Part shown: positions 6,886-9,978 of the stretch, one piece after another
How the letters are laid out: each line of letters starts with the position of its first letter
Position numbering within the stretch: the stretch's first letter is position 1
Assembly (NCBI GenBank): GCA_022013635.1
Contig: JAKLPX010000088.1
Span: forward strand, 1-9,978
DNA length: 9,978 bases
Direction: 5' to 3'
Source of the DNA: Candidatus Delongbacteria bacterium
GTDB taxonomy: Bacteria > UBA4055
Position numbers and translations under genes: made by a program
Notes under the pieces: generated by a model
The model's database searches: none
Told to the model about the DNA's origin: nothing
The model's input: only the letters and a program-made list of their open reading frames with translations

Positions 6886-8112
6886 TTACTCGTACCTCAA
6901 AGCGTCTATAGGATTTAATTTTGCTGCTTTCTTTGCGGGATAAAATCCGAATATCAGGCCCACCAATGCCGAATAACCGACTCCAATTAATATTGATGAT
7001 ATTGATACGGTTGAAGGCAAAGGTGTAAAACTGCTTATGATCTTTGCGATCGCAAAACCTGCAACTATACCGAAAACTCCGCCGAACAGGCATAAAATAA
7101 CGGATTCAATTGTAAACTGAAACATTATTATTCTGCTCGTGGCGCCTATAGCTTTACGGGTCCCTATTTCTCTCGTTCGCTGGGTTACAGAGACACGCAG
7201 GATATTCATTATGCCGATACCGCCGACAAGAAGCGACAGTGAACCTATCGCAAGGATCAGCAGCCGCATTAAAGCTGTAACTTTTTTTAAGAAATCAATA
7301 ATTTGATTTATTTCATTGATAGAGAAATCATTTTCCTCGTCCGGTTTAAGACCTCTCGATATTCTTAAAAGCGAGGCTATATCCTCAATCGTCTGATTCA
7401 CTTTTGTAGGATCTTTAGCTTTGACCATTATATCTACACCGTACCACTTATTCCATGAAAAATATTTACTGAGGCATCCTATCGGTATCACGATCTCTTT
7501 ATCAATGTTGCTACCGAAAACTTCACCTTTTTTTGCCTCAACTCCTATAACCATGAATTTTCTCCCTCTTACATTGATGATCTTTCCCAAAGGGTCTTCT
7601 TCCGCGAACAGTGCTTTGCTGACTTCATTTCCGAGAACTGCGACATTGGAATTTCTCTCAACTTCATTTGAGTTAAAGAACCTTCCCTGTTCAGGTGTGG
7701 AATCAGAAGTATATTCATAATCTTCGGTACTGCCTTTTATATTAACGAATTTAACTTCATTAGATTTATATTTTATACTTCTTACCCATACATTCATTAA
7801 TGGCGTAACATATTCAACCATATCTGAGTTCTGCCTGATAAAATCGGCATTTTCAATAGTGAGTGCTTTCCGTTTTCTTTCGTTCGGCCAGTTGTTGTTC
7901 CCGTACCATGAAAATTTAGAAATATAAAGGGTATTTAGGCCCAATGAAGATAAATTGTCAACAAAATATTTTTCGGTGCCTTTTAAAACGGAATGAATGA
8001 ATATAATTGTAGTCACTCCTATCATTATGCCGAGAAGGGTCAGAAATGTTCTTAGTTTATTTTCTTTCAGAGAGTTCAGCGAAATAAGTATTGCTTCATA
8101 AATGTGACGCAA
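6886..8112 (-). CDS. MacB/FtsX-type ABC transporter permease, first of a tandem pair
   Basis: The 408-aa product shares the architecture of its downstream neighbour: a helix at about 20-43, a periplasmic MacB core-like domain (about 45-275), and helices at about 282-306, 335-360 and 371-393. The loop [19 protein letters not shown] (306-324) and the C-terminus [18 protein letters not shown] are family hallmarks. The periplasmic part contains [11 protein letters not shown], matched by LKADDENDFEI in the second permease, which supports an old duplication. The start is TTG at 8112, one base after the ATPase stop. An in-frame TGA at 8127-8125 blocks extension, and the next Met (residue 30) is inside the first helix, so a non-ATG start is essentially forced. 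Only a weak GAAGAG-like sequence precedes it, so initiation may depend on coupling to the ATPase gene. A lipoprotein-release (LolC/E-like) role is possible, but the adaptor gene points to export. Confidence 0.9.
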   Translation of the reverse strand: MRHIYEAILISLNSLKENKLRTFLTLLGIMIGVTTIIFIHSVLKGTEKYFVDNLSSLGLNTLYISKFSWYGNNNWPNERKRKALTIENADFIRQNSDMVEYVTPLMNVWVRSIKYKSNEVKFVNIKGSTEDYEYTSDSTPEQGRFFNSNEVERNSNVAVLGNEVSKALFAEEDPLGKIINVRGRKFMVIGVEAKKGEVFGSNIDKEIVIPIGCLSKYFSWNKWYGVDIMVKAKDPTKVNQTIEDIASLLRISRGLKPDEENDFSINEINQIIDFLKKVTALMRLLILAIGSLSLLVGGIGIMNILRVSVTQRTREIGTRKAIGATSRIIMFQFTIESVILCLFGGVFGIVAGFAIAKIISSFTPLPSTVSISSILIGVGYSALVGLIFGFYPAKKAAKLNPIDALRYE

Positions 8113-8113
8113 T

Positions 8114-8806
8114 TTATACGCTCTTCATATTATCAAATTCGATCTCACCGTCTTTTAAACGGATTATTCTCTTAGCAAAATCGGCAATATCCTGTTCGTG
8201 CGTCACAACGATAAGAGTGTTTCCTTCTGCGTGCAAAGCATTAAAAAGGTTCATGATCTCAAAGCTGGTTTTTGAATCCAGATTTCCTGTCGGCTCATCG
8301 GCAAGAATTATCGAAGGACTGTTTACGAGCGCTCTTGCGATCGCCACCCTCTGCTTCTGGCCTCCCGAAAGCTCGTTCGGTTTATGATACATCCTGTTTG
8401 CGAGACCGACTTTCTCCAAAACATACTCGGCTTTTTTCTTTCTTTCTTCGGCATTTGTTTTTGAATATATCAGCGGAAGTTCAACATTACTGAGAGTCGT
8501 TGATCTTGCAAGAAGATTGAAAGTCTGAAAAACAAAGCCTATTTCCTTATTTCTGATACCGGCTAATTTATTATCATCCAGATGAGCTACATTTACTCCG
8601 TTAAGATAATAATTTCCGCTTGAAGGAACATCCAGGCATCCTATTATATTCATAAGAGTTGATTTGCCTGAACCCGATGCTCCCATGACGGCTATAAATT
8701 CTCCTTTTTTAACAGTGAGCGAAACTCCGTTTAAAGCTTTAACTATTTCCTTACCGGGGTTGTATGTTTTAACTATGTTTTCTATTCTTATTAAGTATTC
8801 TTCCAT
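8114..8806 (-). CDS. ABC transporter ATP-binding subunit (MacB/LolD-type)
   Basis: The 230-aa cytoplasmic ATPase powers the two permeases encoded directly downstream. All catalytic elements are present: Walker [10 protein letters not shown] (42-50), Q-loop Gln94 in FVFQTFNLL, signature [15 protein letters not shown] (146-160), Walker B IILADE (166-171), D-loop NLDS (175-178) and switch His203 in VVTHE. The features [11 protein letters not shown] and [19 protein letters not shown] place it in the MacB/LolD/FtsE-like group that works with FtsX-fold permeases. In classical MacB this domain is fused to the permease; here it is a separate gene. The ATG at 8806 is 25 bases after the adaptor stop with no strong ribosome site close by; an AGGA lies about 15 nt upstream, too far to be a normal Shine-Dalgarno sequence. 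Its TAA is followed after one base by the TTG of the first permease. Confidence 0.95.
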   Translation of the reverse strand: MEEYLIRIENIVKTYNPGKEIVKALNGVSLTVKKGEFIAVMGASGSGKSTLMNIIGCLDVPSSGNYYLNGVNVAHLDDNKLAGIRNKEIGFVFQTFNLLARSTTLSNVELPLIYSKTNAEERKKKAEYVLEKVGLANRMYHKPNELSGGQKQRVAIARALVNSPSIILADEPTGNLDSKTSFEIMNLFNALHAEGNTLIVVTHEQDIADFAKRIIRLKDGEIEFDNMKSV

Positions 8807-8831
8807 ATCTATACTATCGAATCCTGATATT

Positions 8832-9977
8832 TTATTTTTCTTTTACCGTCATCCCGTCTTTTAAAACCTTGCTTATAGTTTGATAGTCTCCCGATACAAT
8901 CAGATCATTCTCATTCAATCCTTCGGTAATTTCAATATACCTGTCGTTTGCAATACCGGTTTTTATCTTGACCATTTCAACTTCATAGACTTTATCTTCA
9001 GCCTTATCTTTCTTGTTCAATCTGAAAATAACATCATAATAATCGCTTTTTTTTCGCCAGTCAATATTGCTGTTTTCGATCTTTGTATCGGTACTGTCTT
9101 TATCTATTTCGGATTTTTTTCTTCTCGCTAAGGATTGTATCGGAACAGATAAAACATCTTTTACGATATCGGTTATTATTTCGGCATAAGTGGTCATACC
9201 AGGTTTGATCCTGTCATCTTTTGTTATCATGTCAACCGAAACATTATATTCTATGGAAGATTCCGTGCTTCCGACATTTAAAGGTGTATTACCGATCTCC
9301 GTAACTGTTCCCTTGAAGATCATTTCACCCATGGCGTCAATAGTTATTTTTACCGAATCGGCAACAGAAATTAAAGCCACATCGTTCTCATCAACTTTAA
9401 CATTCACTTTAAAAGCATTCAGGTCCGCAATACTTAATATAATATCGTTATTAAACTGACTGCCCAAGACCATCTCGCCCTGTTCTTTATATAATTTTAT
9501 GATACTTCCATCGAGAGGAGCATAAATATTCGTTTTATTTAATTTGTCTTTCGCCTGATCAAGATAAGCAGTCTGCAGCTTGATATTCTCGAGAGAAGAC
9601 TCATAATTTGTTTTTGCGATATCGAGGCTTAATTTTGTGTTATCAAAATCATTGTCGGATATGAAATTATTTTCTTTCAATTTAACTTTATTATCAAAAT
9701 CAAGCTGGATCTGTTTCATCTGCAGCAACGCTGTATTAGAGCTGTATCTCTGTTGAGAGAGTGCCGCAGTCTGCTGTTCGACTTCGGCAGTTATGGTCTC
9801 TCTGTCCAGACGGGCCAGGAGATCACCCTTTTTTACGGATTGTCCTTCTTTGACCAGAAGCTGAATTATATTTGCCGAGATCGACGACGATATATTGACT
9901 TTTTTTACTGGTTCTATTACTCCTGATGCGGATACGGTTTTTACTATAGTCCGTTTTATCGCTTTGTCGGATTCGAT
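8832..9977 (-). CDS. MacA/HlyD-type periplasmic adaptor subunit of the ABC exporter, N-terminus cut by the window edge
   Basis: The frame is open to the right edge, giving 381 visible residues; the membrane anchor or signal peptide should lie beyond base 9978. Membrane-fusion proteins bridge an inner-membrane transporter to an outer-membrane channel. The order is typical. First comes a strand region with the first lipoyl half ([33 protein letters not shown], about residues 25-65), then an alpha-helical hairpin of about 90 residues. The second lipoyl half ([21 protein letters not shown], about 150-170) is followed by a beta-barrel domain ([11 protein letters not shown], about 257-267) and a membrane-proximal domain ending [15 protein letters not shown]. 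The short hairpin resembles MacA more than the long-hairpin HlyD proteins. A hydrophilic stretch rich in Lys, Asp and Ser (about 286-330) interrupts the membrane-proximal region after the conserved VPIQSLA. It heads the exporter genes; any outer-membrane TolC-like partner is outside the window. Confidence 0.9.
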   Translation of the reverse strand: MESDKAIKRTIVKTVSASGVIEPVKKVNISSSISANIIQLLVKEGQSVKKGDLLARLDRETITAEVEQQTAALSQQRYSSNTALLQMKQIQLDFDNKVKLKENNFISDNDFDNTKLSLDIAKTNYESSLENIKLQTAYLDQAKDKLNKTNIYAPLDGSIIKLYKEQGEMVLGSQFNNDIILSIADLNAFKVNVKVDENDVALISVADSVKITIDAMGEMIFKGTVTEIGNTPLNVGSTESSIEYNVSVDMITKDDRIKPGMTTYAEIITDIVKDVLSVPIQSLARRKKSEIDKDSTDTKIENSNIDWRKKSDYYDVIFRLNKKDKAEDKVYEVEMVKIKTGIANDRYIEITEGLNENDLIVSGDYQTISKVLKDGMTVKEK

Positions 9978-9978
9978 C

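Noticed and set aside
6439..6918. A 159-codon open frame on the + strand opposite the second permease.
   Set aside because: It is antisense to a clear MacB-type permease, its translation has no family motif, and its hydrophobicity mirrors the opposite membrane gene.

Overview
The window is an AT-rich bacterial chromosome segment made almost entirely of tightly packed genes. The content is mostly housekeeping: RNA metabolism, tRNA modification, membrane proteolysis and an ABC export system. I see no phage, insertion sequence, CRISPR array or RNA gene. Short intergenic gaps, a TruB without a long C-terminal extension, MacA/MacB-type exporter genes with separate ATPase and permease subunits, and variable Shine-Dalgarno strength would fit the Bacteroidota/Ignavibacteria/FCB neighbourhood. 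This is only an impression, and I cannot name a genus or even a firm phylum.

Positions 1-1352 are on the + strand. They hold the 3' part of a DHH-family nanoRNase/pAp phosphatase (nrnA) and an overlapping tRNA pseudouridine-55 synthase gene (truB). Everything from 1393 to the right edge is on the - strand, so truB converges on the last gene of the leftward block across only 40 bp.

The leftward block has two units. Read in the direction of transcription, the first is an efflux/export cassette: a periplasmic adaptor (N-terminus outside the window), an ABC ATPase, and two paralogous FtsX/MacB-type permeases. The ATPase-permease and permease-permease junctions leave a single base between stop and start. 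Together they should form one MacB-like transporter with a heterologous permease pair, linked to an adaptor that may contact an outer-membrane channel.

A gap of about 80 bp follows, carrying a 16-bp near-perfect palindrome and a weak promoter-like sequence. The second unit is then a GlcD-type FAD-linked 2-hydroxyacid dehydrogenase, an RseP-type site-2 protease, tRNA-guanine transglycosylase (tgt), and a small membrane protein. Those genes are separated by 2, 2 and 12 bases, so they are very likely co-transcribed and translationally coupled.

The least ordinary object is the last gene (1393-1974). It encodes two transmembrane helices, a charged helical linker and a histidine-kinase phosphoacceptor (HisKA/DHp)-like helix pair that keeps the His, but it has no ATPase domain. 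Three genes (this one, tgt and the upstream permease) start with TTG on good evidence. I find no convincing wholly new system here; the orphan DHp protein is the best candidate for something undescribed.
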